DNA of 64,000 nt. Origin: Cyanobacteria bacterium SZAS-4 (GTDB lineage Bacteria; Cyanobacteriota; Vampirovibrionia; Obscuribacterales; Obscuribacteraceae). The notes under the pieces were generated by a model. The model ran no database searches. It saw only the letters and a program-made list of their open reading frames with translations, and was not told the DNA's origin. A program made the translations under genes and the position numbers. Shown piece by piece: positions 17,309 through 26,177 of the stretch (positions within the stretch are counted from its first letter, which is position 1; each line of letters starts with the position of its first letter). The stretch covers positions 1 to 64,000 of the forward strand of contig JAFEAT010000002.1 in assembly GCA_018266255.1 (NCBI GenBank). Reading direction: 5' to 3'.

Positions 17309-17331
17309 AATCGAATTTTAGTTTTAGATCG

Positions 17332-17361
17332 AAAGAGCACCGTTGTGAGCGGTGCTCTTTT
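17332..17361 (+). terminator. Strong intrinsic terminator
   Basis: A perfect 11-base stem, AAAGAGCACCG / CGGTGCTCTTT, has a 7-base loop and continues into TTTTG. It lies 24 bases after the VOC gene stop. Confidence 0.92.
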
Positions 17362-17440
17362 GATAGATAGAGAAAAATATTGTGCGAATGGTGCTTAGAT
17401 TCAGCTATGATCTGCCCACCGGTTCTGGATACACGTGGGT

Positions 17441-18535
17441 ATGACAACAACATTAGACGCGCGCGAAAACCTCCCATTTGCGATAAAGCCAATTCCTCGG
17501 GCAAAACTCGATGAGGCTGTTGACATCTGGGTCTTGTCGTTTGGAGATCTTCGTCGTGCTTTTTGGCGCGATTACGCTGAAAACGAACTCGATTCTGTGC
17601 TGGGCGCTTACATCGGCGAAGAGCTGGGTGCGGTCGTCGGAATGCACGATTTCGAGACGAGATTCTTTGGCAAGTGGGTTCCTTGCATGGGCATTGCGGC
17701 GGTGGCTAGTTCGCCTACGCATCGCGGAAAGGGATTGGTCAACGCACTTCTGACCGAGTGTCTGAAAAGTGCGCACCGAAGAAAAATTCCACTTTCGATG
17801 TTGGGTGCGACGAAGCCTTCTTTCTATGAATCGATGGGTTGGGCTGTTTCGGACTGGCACTATTCGATTGAATTGAATTTGGACCACTTCGTTGGTTTTG
17901 CTGGCTTGGGGAAAGCGGATGCTTACACAATTGCGCCGTCAAATCGGCACGAGAAAGCGGCTGCGCTGCGAGAACAGTGGTTGACTGGCGGGCACCTGGG
18001 AATTCGACGCAGCGAGAAGCGGTGGCAGCGCCTTGCCAGTATTTATGGTCCTGACTTTGTTTGGAAACTGTTGATCCATCAAAACGGATACATGATCTTG
18101 GATTTGAGCAAATCTGCGCAGAAAGATAAGCTCGTTGTTGCTGAATGGGTTTACCTCGATGACGATGCATTCAGAGATGGATTGGCAGTGTTTGCAAACA
18201 TGCGCAGGCAGTACAAAACTGTGGAGTGGGTTGATTCGACACCTGAGCGACTGTTGAAGTTGCGATTGATCGATCAGACCAATGTGATCCGTTTGAGCAC
18301 TGGTCAACTTTCGCGAGTGGTGCATCTTGAGTCTTTCGAAAAGGCGATCAATATGAGTCTTAAGGATGTAAAAATGCGCGATCCACTCGGCGTCATGTGC
18401 CAGAACAATGCTTCTGGATTGTCTCCGGGACAGCTTGTACAGCTGGTTACTGGATTCTGGAACGAACTTCCAACAGGATGGCCGATAGTAAAACCTGGTC
18501 CACTTCCGAAAGCATTTACAACAGAGCGATTTTAG
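17441..18535 (+). CDS. Eis-like GNAT N-acetyltransferase
   Basis: The protein has 364 residues from ATG 17441; a GTG two codons upstream is possible. The N-terminal GNAT domain has the acetyl-CoA loop VASSPTHRGKGLVNALL and then ATKPSFYESMGW, as in the Eis/'enhanced intracellular survival' and related long GNAT proteins. These have a second GNAT-like domain and a C-terminal SCP2-like domain. The length fits that architecture. Eis proteins acetylate amines on aminoglycosides or proteins; the substrate here is unknown. Confidence 0.82.
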   Translation: MTTTLDARENLPFAIKPIPRAKLDEAVDIWVLSFGDLRRAFWRDYAENELDSVLGAYIGEELGAVVGMHDFETRFFGKWVPCMGIAAVASSPTHRGKGLVNALLTECLKSAHRRKIPLSMLGATKPSFYESMGWAVSDWHYSIELNLDHFVGFAGLGKADAYTIAPSNRHEKAAALREQWLTGGHLGIRRSEKRWQRLASIYGPDFVWKLLIHQNGYMILDLSKSAQKDKLVVAEWVYLDDDAFRDGLAVFANMRRQYKTVEWVDSTPERLLKLRLIDQTNVIRLSTGQLSRVVHLESFEKAINMSLKDVKMRDPLGVMCQNNASGLSPGQLVQLVTGFWNELPTGWPIVKPGPLPKAFTTERF

Positions 18536-18577
18536 ATTTGTTTAGTCGTCACTAGTCAGTCTGAGAAGCCAGTCATC

Positions 18578-19444
18578 ATGCGACTTTGTGAAAAGCTCCT
18601 CTGCATATTGATGGCAGTTACAACTTTGTTGTTTCAGAATTCTTCGACCTCGATAGCTATCGAAAGTAAAAAAGCTTCCGAAGTTGCAACAGACCCGCTA
18701 GTGCGGTGCATCACGCCTGGTATCGCTTTTAAAAACACTGTTGAAATCAGAAAACCATTTCGAGTGTTGTATCAGACCCCGGGAGAGCCTTTAGATCCTG
18801 GCTATATTGGTAAGGCGGAGTTTGTAAACGCGAGCGTGGAGAAAATTCTCGTCGGCGGACAACCCGTGATCGCGCTAGTTGCTACTTACACTGCATTAGA
18901 AGATAACTCTCGTATTGGCGGTCAAGTCGTGGTGCTTGCATTTTTTCGCATGCACGGCAGAAAGCCGTCTTTGATAGATGCGGTCGATATTTCCACCGAT
19001 CGCTTTTGCGGCTTTTCGACTGAACCAGTGCTTCATTACAAGAACGGAACAGATGCGGTTGTAGTTGAGAACAGTCACTTCAATTCCAGTGAGAATTTCT
19101 GCATACTTACTCCTGTCGCGCTGGTTGATGGTCGCCTGATTTCTCTATGCAATGAGGTTCCGATTCTCTACAACGCTAAAGGAGCGAGAATTTCGATGGT
19201 AGAGCAAGGGCGTCTTGTCGTCGGTGTCGCACCCGGTCTGCAACCCAAGCCTCTATCGATGTCGATAAGGGTAATCTGCAAAACATTCGATGAGAATGAC
19301 GGCGACAAGGTTCTGTCGACTCATCGAAAGACATTCACAATTCCGTTTAAGTTGCATGGCAAAACTTATTCGGTAAATTCAAAAGGCAAAGAACTCGCCG
19401 CTTTGAATGACTTCGTGAAGAAGAATGGATTTGACACACCATAA
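18578..19444 (+). CDS. Exported hypothetical protein
   Basis: The protein has 288 residues with a signal peptide (MRLCEKLLCILMAVTTLLFQ). The mature part is beta-rich with repeated short strands (VEKILVGGQPVIALVATYTA; GGQVVVLAFFRM) and scattered cysteines. The family is not recognised. The next gene starts 20 bases before its stop in another frame, suggesting co-translation of two exported proteins. Confidence 0.7.
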   Translation: MRLCEKLLCILMAVTTLLFQNSSTSIAIESKKASEVATDPLVRCITPGIAFKNTVEIRKPFRVLYQTPGEPLDPGYIGKAEFVNASVEKILVGGQPVIALVATYTALEDNSRIGGQVVVLAFFRMHGRKPSLIDAVDISTDRFCGFSTEPVLHYKNGTDAVVVENSHFNSSENFCILTPVALVDGRLISLCNEVPILYNAKGARISMVEQGRLVVGVAPGLQPKPLSMSIRVICKTFDENDGDKVLSTHRKTFTIPFKLHGKTYSVNSKGKELAALNDFVKKNGFDTP

Positions 19445-20852
19445 TTACTCGAGGAATCTTGGTAGCATCATGTACGGCGGAAGGGCCAAGGAAACGGGTA
19501 AGCAAAAACAGCTCCGGATGCGTATCTCTGCTGTTCTTTTAAGTGCGTTGGTCTTGGTCATACCAGTTCCTGTGAACGCTGAACCACCGACGGTAAATCA
19601 ACTAACCGCCAGAGCAGTAGACAAAGAACTTGAATTGATGCAGATGTCGACGAATCTGAAACTTCAAACTGCACCTCTCAATCAATGGCGAGAGCGGCGA
19701 TGGTTCTCATACGCCTTCTCAAATCAAGTTCTCACAGCTATTGGAACATACATCAACGGATGCACAAGAATTCAATATCGCCATCATACTGGTGACGCAC
19801 CAAAAAATGCTTTCGTCAATTCGTCTTGGATTCGTATCATCGCTTATGCGATCGCCCTTGCAGGATGCGCTGCTGAAACGGCAAATGATTTGCGCATTCA
19901 AAGAGTCGAGAATAAAGCTGGACTCAATCTCCGGTCTTATTTGAAACATGCAAAGGAGAGCTTGGCTGCGATTGATGGACTCATTAAACAGCGTGCTGAG
20001 CTGATTGACCTCGAGCCAAATCTCGAGACTAAGGAGATGTTGATTCGCGAAACGCGTATTCTGACTGAACTTCGGAATTCCTGCGCTGACGACTTGGAGG
20101 AATCTTACATCCGTGCCAAGTCGGTACGCGCATCGCGATACTTTCAATATGCATATGTTGGCACTAGTAGTATCATCGGCGGTGCTGGCACTTTGGCAAA
20201 CACAATTGCCACTATTCACGACGACCCTCCGAACTATTTGTGGCCGGGCGGAGCTGGTGACACGCTCACAGGTGCAATGAATGCTGTGGCGCCTGAAGCG
20301 ATTCGCCGGGCGGGGAATTTTGGCGGACGTCGGGCAGGGCATCCACTCACTGCAGAACTGACTTTCGATGCCCGAGACACGGTCGTCAACAAGCTTGACG
20401 CTGATTTGGAAAACTTGCGCAACTCGAGCGGTTGGCAAAACCAACCTGAGATCGCCGCGCATGTGCCAATTTACGAAGTGCAAGGAAAGATTCTGGCGCA
20501 ACATTTCTCATCCAGACCACAGCCACCCAAGGGCACGGTGGGCCGAGTCGTGGGTGACTTCGGCGCCTTGGCTGGAGGCACAACCAAGATGAGCAATGGG
20601 ATAGAAACTTTAGTTGGCGCATTCAAATATCCAAAAGATGCTCATAAACGGTTTGAAAATTTCGGTGCCGGTGGCATTGCATATGGTGTCGGTATGATTG
20701 TAACGGCGGAAGAAACACTGCGACGGGAAGTGAAGTCAGAAATTATCTGGCATCGTCTACCAAAAGTGAAACGGCTCAAGAGTATTCTCAAGGCCCAATT
20801 GGCAACACTTTCCAGGGCCCGGGACGACTTGCATTTGGATTCGTCGCCTTAG
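19425..20852 (+). CDS. Exported/membrane hypothetical protein
   Basis: The ORF has 475 residues from 19425. ATG 19470 or 19518 could instead be used; the latter directly opens the signal-like segment MRISAVLLSALVLVIPVPVN. After it come a helical region, a hydrophobic segment near residues 136-150 (IRIIAYAIALAGCAAE), a coiled-coil-like stretch (about 165-230) and a second glycine-rich hydrophobic segment (AYVGTSSIIGGAGTLANTI). The family is not recognised. The gene pair 18578-20852 is closed by a convergent TPR gene. Confidence 0.72.
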   Translation: MDLTHHNYSRNLGSIMYGGRAKETGKQKQLRMRISAVLLSALVLVIPVPVNAEPPTVNQLTARAVDKELELMQMSTNLKLQTAPLNQWRERRWFSYAFSNQVLTAIGTYINGCTRIQYRHHTGDAPKNAFVNSSWIRIIAYAIALAGCAAETANDLRIQRVENKAGLNLRSYLKHAKESLAAIDGLIKQRAELIDLEPNLETKEMLIRETRILTELRNSCADDLEESYIRAKSVRASRYFQYAYVGTSSIIGGAGTLANTIATIHDDPPNYLWPGGAGDTLTGAMNAVAPEAIRRAGNFGGRRAGHPLTAELTFDARDTVVNKLDADLENLRNSSGWQNQPEIAAHVPIYEVQGKILAQHFSSRPQPPKGTVGRVVGDFGALAGGTTKMSNGIETLVGAFKYPKDAHKRFENFGAGGIAYGVGMIVTAEETLRREVKSEIIWHRLPKVKRLKSILKAQLATLSRARDDLHLDSSP

Positions 20853-20970
20853 CTAAAAATGAATCGATTCACAGGCAGTGTCAATTTCGAGTTGGGCAAT
20901 TGGCACCACCGGCGACAAACTCTGTGCATGCTAATGATGTAGGCATGCTGCTTTAAAGAATTGATGCCAA

Positions 20971-22302
20971 CTAAAACTCTTGTGTGAACCAGCGTTTGTA
21001 GCGTATTGCAGGCAGGTTCGCTTTCAGCTCTTCCAGTTGCACGGCTCTATCTATAATCTGGTTTTCGATTTCGTCTGCTCGTGCCTGAACATATTTGACT
21101 TTTTCTTGATCGCCCAACTTTCTCAGGACATTCGCTCGGAACCGTAGGATTTGAGCGATCTCGAGATGGCTCTCTCCAAAAATTCTTTGCAGGAGCGCGA
21201 CGCTGTTTTCGTAATAGTAGTCGGCTTGTTCCAGGCGATCGTTTTCTTCCAGTTCGATACCAGTTCGGATCATCTCACGCGCGTTGCGGTGGATATCGGC
21301 TTTCTGCATCAGTGCAAAAAATGAACTCGATAGGTCTACGGAGCCGTTATTCTCCAGTGAGTCAACTTGTTGTACTAACTCAGCTGCGTCCGATAGCGCC
21401 TCGATTGCGGCTTGATGATCGAACTGTGCGTTGTAAAAGCTTGCCATGTTCATTTTCAAAGTCGCCACTTTCAGCGGGTCTGCACAGTTTTTCTGGCAAA
21501 TTCTCGCCGCTTCTCTAAACAATTCGTCGGCATCTTCTTCGAATCCCAGCTTGGCTGTGACGATCGCCAGTGAACTTAAGCTGTCTGCAACATGCTGATG
21601 GTCAATTGGAAACATTGCAATAGCAATTCGCAGTGCGCTGTTCAGATTTTGGAAAGCCGTCACAATCGATTCGGAGTCGTCGTTCTGCGCGCACGTGGTG
21701 CCGCTTTCCATGAGGTTTTGCCAGGCATCGATGATTGAGCTTGGTTCCGTACCGAAATACTCTTGAGTCTTTGGTTTTATACGATGGTTTTGCTGTGCCT
21801 TCAACAATAAATCGCGAAAACTTTCGTTTGTTTGATCGTTCTCTTTCCTCAATGCGGCGCGAAATAGGCTATCTAACTCATTGGCTGCCTCGAATGAGTA
21901 TTCCGAACTGACTGGTTTTGCGATTTGCAAAACTGCGATCGCTTTGTGAAAGTGTTCCTTCGCATCTGACGATGCGCCACTTTTAGAGTTCATTTGGGCT
22001 AATGAAAGATGATCCACTGCGAGACGCAACGTGTCACGTTCTTCCAGGGATGCGCTGTTTGTTGAAAGTTTTAAATAGTGCTTGGCACGTTCGTGGTCGC
22101 CAAGTTTGTAATAGGTTTGTCCCAGAAAACTGAACGTCTGACACAGACGCTCATCGCTTTCTTCAAACTTTGATTGTGCTGTTTCAAGCGCACTTTTAAA
22201 TGCGGTTTCGGCAGTTGCATAATCGGATCTGGCTAAAGCCAGTGTGCCGCGATTAATGCTCTCTTCCCAAGACATGCCAGTCATCCCGCCATTGCGCTTC
22301 AC
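20971..22302 (-). CDS. Tetratricopeptide-repeat protein
   Basis: The frame has 443 residues from a GTG at 22302; ATG at 22284 (MTGMSWEES) is a reasonable alternative. TPR hairpins are visible throughout, for example NRGTLALARSDYATAETAFK, LGQTYYKLGDHERAKHYLK, and near the C-terminus YENSVALLQRIFGESHLEIA, of the kinesin-light-chain-like type. There is no signal peptide, so it is probably a cytoplasmic scaffold. It is preceded by an exported His-rich gene on the same strand 95 bases away. Confidence 0.82.
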   Translation of the reverse strand: MKRNGGMTGMSWEESINRGTLALARSDYATAETAFKSALETAQSKFEESDERLCQTFSFLGQTYYKLGDHERAKHYLKLSTNSASLEERDTLRLAVDHLSLAQMNSKSGASSDAKEHFHKAIAVLQIAKPVSSEYSFEAANELDSLFRAALRKENDQTNESFRDLLLKAQQNHRIKPKTQEYFGTEPSSIIDAWQNLMESGTTCAQNDDSESIVTAFQNLNSALRIAIAMFPIDHQHVADSLSSLAIVTAKLGFEEDADELFREAARICQKNCADPLKVATLKMNMASFYNAQFDHQAAIEALSDAAELVQQVDSLENNGSVDLSSSFFALMQKADIHRNAREMIRTGIELEENDRLEQADYYYENSVALLQRIFGESHLEIAQILRFRANVLRKLGDQEKVKYVQARADEIENQIIDRAVQLEELKANLPAIRYKRWFTQEF

Positions 22303-22397
22303 CCTCTCTATGTACCCAGTCTTCTCCGATCCATGTTAAGTTCGGTGGGGTATGTCAAGCTGAACCTGCAATCTATGCCTCTCTGGGGCAGGCGTGC

Positions 22398-23984
22398 TTA
22401 GTTTTGCCCAGTCACTATCGGTGTCTGCTGCATGTCGTCTAGCGCTTGATTCTGCGCATCCCAAAATTCATGCGTGAAAATCATGCCGAGTATTTCAGGA
22501 GCCCGGTAGGCGCCGGAAGGCAATTTTATGTTGTGGGTGAAGGCACTTCCGAGAACTCCAACATTGTGATAAGCGTAATTAGGCTGTTGGAACGCCACTT
22601 CAGGTTGGAGCGTTTGCGCAGTTGCCTTCAACTCGACAGGAATTTGTGGGTCTGCAATAGCGTTGTCGGTTACTTGCCCACTCAAACTGGGTGGTAAGAA
22701 CTGATTTGGGCTGTTCATACTGAGCAGATTTTGATTCATGTCTGGATTCTGCGCACCTTGCGTTTGCGCTTTTGATTTCTGCCACGCCAGATTTTGTGGA
22801 TCGTTGTCGCCATACGGCGTGCCGTCTGGCAGCAGGTTCGCAAAGGGCTGAACGTTACCACCGGTGTAATTGAAATTATCGTAGTTGTCGACAAAATTTG
22901 TCGAATTGGCGTTGTCGAACGCGCCAGTCATCAGCGACGATTGTGGTCCCCACGTGCCGAGATAGGCATTAGAACTGAGTCCTGTGCCGTAGTTGGACCG
23001 TGAGCCGAATCCGATCAGGCTCATCAAGCGAAATAAAAGTGATGTCAGGCCTCTTGTTGGGAAATATCCGTAGCCACCATATGTGGAGCCATAGCCGCCG
23101 AAATATCCCGGGTTGTACGAAATTTGCGGCTGCGGATAAAAATATTTTGTAATCGCCAGGGAGTGCATGGGTACTGCCTGCGTGAGCGGTGGAGGCGCCA
23201 TGTTTATAATCAGCGATGAGGGCGGAGGCGCTGCGCTGATCGGATACATATTGATATTGTTGAAGTTTTGATGATGGTGGTGGTGACCATAAGCGACGTT
23301 GGTCGGTGAGCCATCTCCAAACGCCTGCGTGTTGTTGTCGTTATTGTGATGTCCCCAGAAGAGGAAACCGCTGTGGTGATTATTGTTTGCAGGTACGTTC
23401 ATTCCCGGTTGTACGTTCATCCCCGGTTGTACGTTTATCCCTGAGTGGTCTCCGGCGATGGCGTTGACGTGATTGTCATTGTGATGGTGACCCCAGAAAA
23501 GAAATCCGCCGTGATGCGATGAGCCGGTATCGTTATTGATACCAGTTTGTGCACCAGTCGGAGGTGTCAAGTCGCGTGAGTGATGGTGTCCGAACAGCGA
23601 GTCCAGGCCGGAGCCACTATGCGACGATAGACCAGAATTGACACCCGAGTTGATGCTCGAGTCAGGAGTCGACATACGCGAGTGACGCGAACCAAATCCA
23701 AAACCACCAAATCCGCTAGATGACGAATTGAAGGAAGGACTGGAATGAAACGAGGGACTCGAGTGGAATGAACTCGAGTGAAACGAAGGGCTGGAGTGGA
23801 ATGACGAATGGAACGACGAAGAATGGAATGAAGGCGACGAATGAAAAGATGATGAGTGAAACGACGACATGTGACCGCCACCCGAGAAGTGCGCGCCACC
23901 GCCGCCGTGGCCGTGCGCCGAAGCCGCCAACCCCCCGCTAAGTGCGAGCAGCGCTGCGAATATTCCTGCATGAATCTTGGTCAT
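22398..23984 (-). CDS. His/Ser-rich exported repeat protein
   Basis: The protein has 528 residues. The ATG at 23984 is chosen because GAGG lies 7 bases before it and it opens a signal peptide (MTKIHAGIFAALLALSGGLA); the longer frame to 24053 has neither. After the signal comes GHGHGGGGAHFSGGGH, then about ten tandem SFHSS/SPSFHSS units, then blocks with FWGHHHNDNH and a six-residue repeat NVQPGM. The C-terminal third is Gln/Asn/Pro-rich and low complexity. Histidine-rich repeats suggest metal binding or a pH-responsive surface layer (inference). There is no known family. Confidence 0.8.
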   Translation of the reverse strand: MTKIHAGIFAALLALSGGLAASAHGHGGGGAHFSGGGHMSSFHSSSFHSSPSFHSSSFHSSFHSSPSFHSSSFHSSPSFHSSPSFNSSSSGFGGFGFGSRHSRMSTPDSSINSGVNSGLSSHSGSGLDSLFGHHHSRDLTPPTGAQTGINNDTGSSHHGGFLFWGHHHNDNHVNAIAGDHSGINVQPGMNVQPGMNVPANNNHHSGFLFWGHHNNDNNTQAFGDGSPTNVAYGHHHHHQNFNNINMYPISAAPPPSSLIINMAPPPLTQAVPMHSLAITKYFYPQPQISYNPGYFGGYGSTYGGYGYFPTRGLTSLLFRLMSLIGFGSRSNYGTGLSSNAYLGTWGPQSSLMTGAFDNANSTNFVDNYDNFNYTGGNVQPFANLLPDGTPYGDNDPQNLAWQKSKAQTQGAQNPDMNQNLLSMNSPNQFLPPSLSGQVTDNAIADPQIPVELKATAQTLQPEVAFQQPNYAYHNVGVLGSAFTHNIKLPSGAYRAPEILGMIFTHEFWDAQNQALDDMQQTPIVTGQN

Positions 23985-24111
23985 GATCGTGCCTCGTGCT
24001 GGCTGCTTATCTTTCGAGGATGCCTTATCTTCGTGGATATTCCATGAAGCCAAGTGCTCGCTGCTTCTATTTTGGCGTCTTTACCGTTCCAATCTGGCTT
24101 ATCCGTCATAC

Positions 24112-24147
24112 CAATTGGGCTTCAATTGGGCTTCAATTGGGCTTCAA
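24112..24147. repeat. 12-bp tandem repeat, three perfect units
   Basis: caattgggcttc occurs three times in succession. It lies about 130-165 bases upstream of the His/Ser-rich gene start and could hold regulator sites; no function can be assigned. Confidence 0.9.
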
Positions 24148-24261
24148 GCAGTCCAATCTGCATATCCGTTAGTCCAATATGGCTCTCGACATCGTTATAC
24201 GCTTTGATTAAAACCGATGAATCTTTCAGCCGCCCGTTAGAACAAGCGATTATCGGGAGGC

Positions 24262-24291
24262 GCATCAAATTAAGCACAAATTTGTAAGGCC
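24262..24291. repeat. REP-like singlet matching the palindrome at 32.9 kb
   Basis: These 30 bases match 32910-32939 with a single mismatch (cacaaAttt versus cacaaCttt). Here only one arm is present. It contains the small palindrome ACAAATTTGT. It lies about 280 bases upstream of an exported-protein gene. Confidence 0.85.
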
Positions 24292-24331
24292 CCGAACATA
24301 TGCTCAGACGCTTAATAGCGCTTAGACACGT

Positions 24332-24368
24332 AAAAAAAACCGAAGCACCTGAATGAACGATACTTCGG
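24332..24368 (-). terminator. Intrinsic terminator of the Nfu gene
   Basis: On the minus strand CCGAAG and CTTCGG flank a loop that can pair further, and eight T residues follow. It lies about 50 bases after the Nfu stop codon. Confidence 0.85.
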
Positions 24369-24420
24369 CTATTCGATAGTTCATGGCTACAGCAAGGCTA
24401 AACCCGCTGCCAGCGATTGC

Positions 24421-24639
24421 TTAGACAGCGACTACGCGGATGATTTCTGGCATCGCTTCTTTCAAAGCGCGCTCTACACCCATCTTCAGAGTCATCGTGG
24501 AGCTTGGGCACATTCCGCATGCGCCGACCAAGTGAACAAAGACTTCGTTATCTTTGACATCCACCAGTTCAATGTTGCCGCCGTCCATCATCAGCATTGG
24601 ACGCAACTTGTCCAGGACTGCTTCAACTTGTTCATGCAT
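24421..24639 (-). CDS. NifU-like C-terminal-domain (Nfu) Fe-S protein
   Basis: The protein has 72 residues, a stand-alone Nfu domain: [21 protein letters not shown] and then the cluster-binding CxxC at Cys41 and Cys44 ([16 protein letters not shown]). Nfu proteins carry 4Fe-4S clusters to target apoproteins. The short length matches cyanobacterial-type single-domain Nfu. GAGGT upstream of the ATG serves as Shine-Dalgarno. It is divergent from gap with a 335-base spacer and has its own terminator. Confidence 0.94.
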   Translation of the reverse strand: MHEQVEAVLDKLRPMLMMDGGNIELVDVKDNEVFVHLVGACGMCPSSTMTLKMGVERALKEAMPEIIRVVAV

Positions 24640-24974
24640 GGTTAAAACCTCACCTAATTACGTGGCAGTTGCCCTATTCAGCTTATCTCAGACTACTCTT
24701 TGCAGCAAGCTGTCAATTTATTCGTCCTACTTTATAAGACTATCTCGATGCTCCGCTTGAGCCCTTGCGTTTCAGCAAAATTAAAGTTTTGTCGCAACAG
24801 TGTTAAGTCCCTATAAAACATATGCGGAATCGCTCCCATTGGTACTATCCTCTATGTTGGCAGAGAAAGAACCTGAGCCCTGCGCCTGTTTGCGCCGTTC
24901 AAGGCAGTCCACGACCATTGGTTTTGCGCAAAGAACAAGGCAGTGACTTAGATACGTGAGGAGTTCAAGCAAAA
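24640..24974. other. Divergent promoter region, Nfu / gap
   Basis: This region holds the promoter at 24789-24817, the Shine-Dalgarno GAGGAG of gap at about 24958-24963, and the upstream sequence of the Nfu gene. No ORF is supported. The gap leader would be about 150 bases long. Confidence 0.6.
24789..24817 (+). promoter_or_regulatory. Sigma-70-type promoter for gap
   Basis: The -35 TTGTCG and -10 TATAAA are separated by 17 bases. Transcription would begin near 24824 and leave a leader of about 150 bases before the gap ATG. Confidence 0.6.
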
Positions 24975-25997
24975 ATGGCTAGAGTAGCAATTAACGGATT
25001 CGGTCGCATCGGGCGTAATGCTATGCGCGCATTTCTGGAAAATCCAGTCAAAGGCGTAGAAATCGTTGCCATCAACGATCCGCTGCAAGATATTAAGACT
25101 TCGGCTCACTTGCTGAAGTACGACACCATTCTTGGTGAGTTGAAGCACACAGTTGATCACAACGAAGATTCGTTGATCATCAATGGAAAGACCATTCACA
25201 TCTCGAAAGAGCGTGAACCAGGCAACTGCCCATGGGGCAAGCTGAATGTAGACATCGTTTTGGAATGCTCAGGTGTTTTCACCGACGCTGAAAAAGCGAA
25301 AGCTCACATCACAGCCGGCGCAAAAAAAGTTCTGATCTCGGCTCCTGCAAAGGGCGAAGACATCACGATTGTTATCGGTGTCAACGACAATTTGTACGAT
25401 CCAGACAAGCACAACATCATCTCGAACGCTTCATGCACAACGAACTGCTTGGCTCCAGTAGCTAAAGTAATCGACGAAGCTTTCGGCATCGACCATGGCT
25501 TGATGACCACAATCCACAGCTACACATTGGACCAACGCTTGCTCGACACAGCTCACTCCGATATGCGTAGAGCTCGTGCTGCTGCTTGTTCGATGATTCC
25601 ATCGAGCACCGGCGCTGCTAAAGCAATCGGTCTCGTATTGCCTCATTTAAAAGGCAAATTGAACGGTTTCGCAATGCGCGTTCCAACTCCAAATGTCAGC
25701 GTTGTTGACCTGGTTGTGACCGTAAAGAAAGACGTAACTGCTGAAGCTGTTAACCAGGCATTGAAAGATGCTGCTGGTAGCAAGCTCAAGAACATCCTCC
25801 AGGTCACAGATGTACCTCTGGTATCGTCAGACTTTGGTGGCAACAAGAACTCGTCAATCGTCGATTCCGAATTGACGATGATCGTCGAAAACCGCATGGT
25901 CAAAGTATTGGCCTGGTACGACAACGAGTGGGGCTACAGCAACAGACTCGTCGAACTTGCTGGCATCGTAGCCAACAAGCTGGCAGTCAAAGTCTAG
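24975..25997 (+). CDS. gap: Glyceraldehyde-3-phosphate dehydrogenase
   Basis: The protein has 340 residues, catalysing the NAD-linked oxidation and phosphorylation of glyceraldehyde-3-phosphate in glycolysis. Evidence is the Rossmann start VAINGFGRIGRNAMRAF, the Asp of AINDP that favours NAD, the catalytic Cys in SNASCTTNCLAPVAKVI, the catalytic His in MTTIHSYTLDQRLLD, the phosphate loop PSSTGAAKAIGLVLP and the C-terminal WYDNEWGYSNRL. Full length. It is followed by a strong terminator and then pgk, so gap can be transcribed alone. Confidence 0.97.
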   Translation: MARVAINGFGRIGRNAMRAFLENPVKGVEIVAINDPLQDIKTSAHLLKYDTILGELKHTVDHNEDSLIINGKTIHISKEREPGNCPWGKLNVDIVLECSGVFTDAEKAKAHITAGAKKVLISAPAKGEDITIVIGVNDNLYDPDKHNIISNASCTTNCLAPVAKVIDEAFGIDHGLMTTIHSYTLDQRLLDTAHSDMRRARAAACSMIPSSTGAAKAIGLVLPHLKGKLNGFAMRVPTPNVSVVDLVVTVKKDVTAEAVNQALKDAAGSKLKNILQVTDVPLVSSDFGGNKNSSIVDSELTMIVENRMVKVLAWYDNEWGYSNRLVELAGIVANKLAVKV

Positions 25998-26013
25998 TCT
26001 ACGAAGATTCTGT

Positions 26014-26048
26014 AAAACACCTGCTTCTCCCGAGAGGCAGGTGTTTTT
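26014..26048 (+). terminator. Intrinsic terminator after gap
   Basis: AAAACACCTGC pairs with GCAGGTGTTTT across a loop that includes tctc/gaga, ending in five T residues. It separates gap from pgk. Confidence 0.88.
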
Positions 26049-26080
26049 AACAGAGGCAGATTCAGTAGAGAAAGAACTAA

Positions 26081-26116
26081 ATCAGCGACAAGATTCAGAT
26101 CAGCGACAAAATATAG
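26081..26116. repeat. 18-bp direct repeat in the pgk leader
   Basis: Two units, atcagcgacaagattcag and atcagcgacaaaatatag, are followed by a truncated third (atcagaag). They lie 60-100 bases before pgk and could be regulator sites or simple repeats. Confidence 0.75.
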
Positions 26117-26177
26117 ATCAGAAGCATAATTACTAGGAATCACAGTCCAGTTATCAGCCGAAGTTTTGGAGTGAGCA

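Larger units (their letters stand above)
23985..24331. other. Intergenic region with short repeats
   Basis: This stretch lies between the start of the His/Ser-rich gene and the Nfu terminator. It holds a 12-bp tandem repeat (24112-24147), degenerate echoes of tccaatctgg/cttatccgt around it, and the REP-like singlet at 24262-24291. ORFs on the plus strand here have no Shine-Dalgarno sequence or recognisable content. Confidence 0.55.

Noticed and set aside
24000..24290. Plus-strand ORFs upstream of the His/Ser-rich gene
   Set aside because: No Shine-Dalgarno and composition follows the short tandem repeats.
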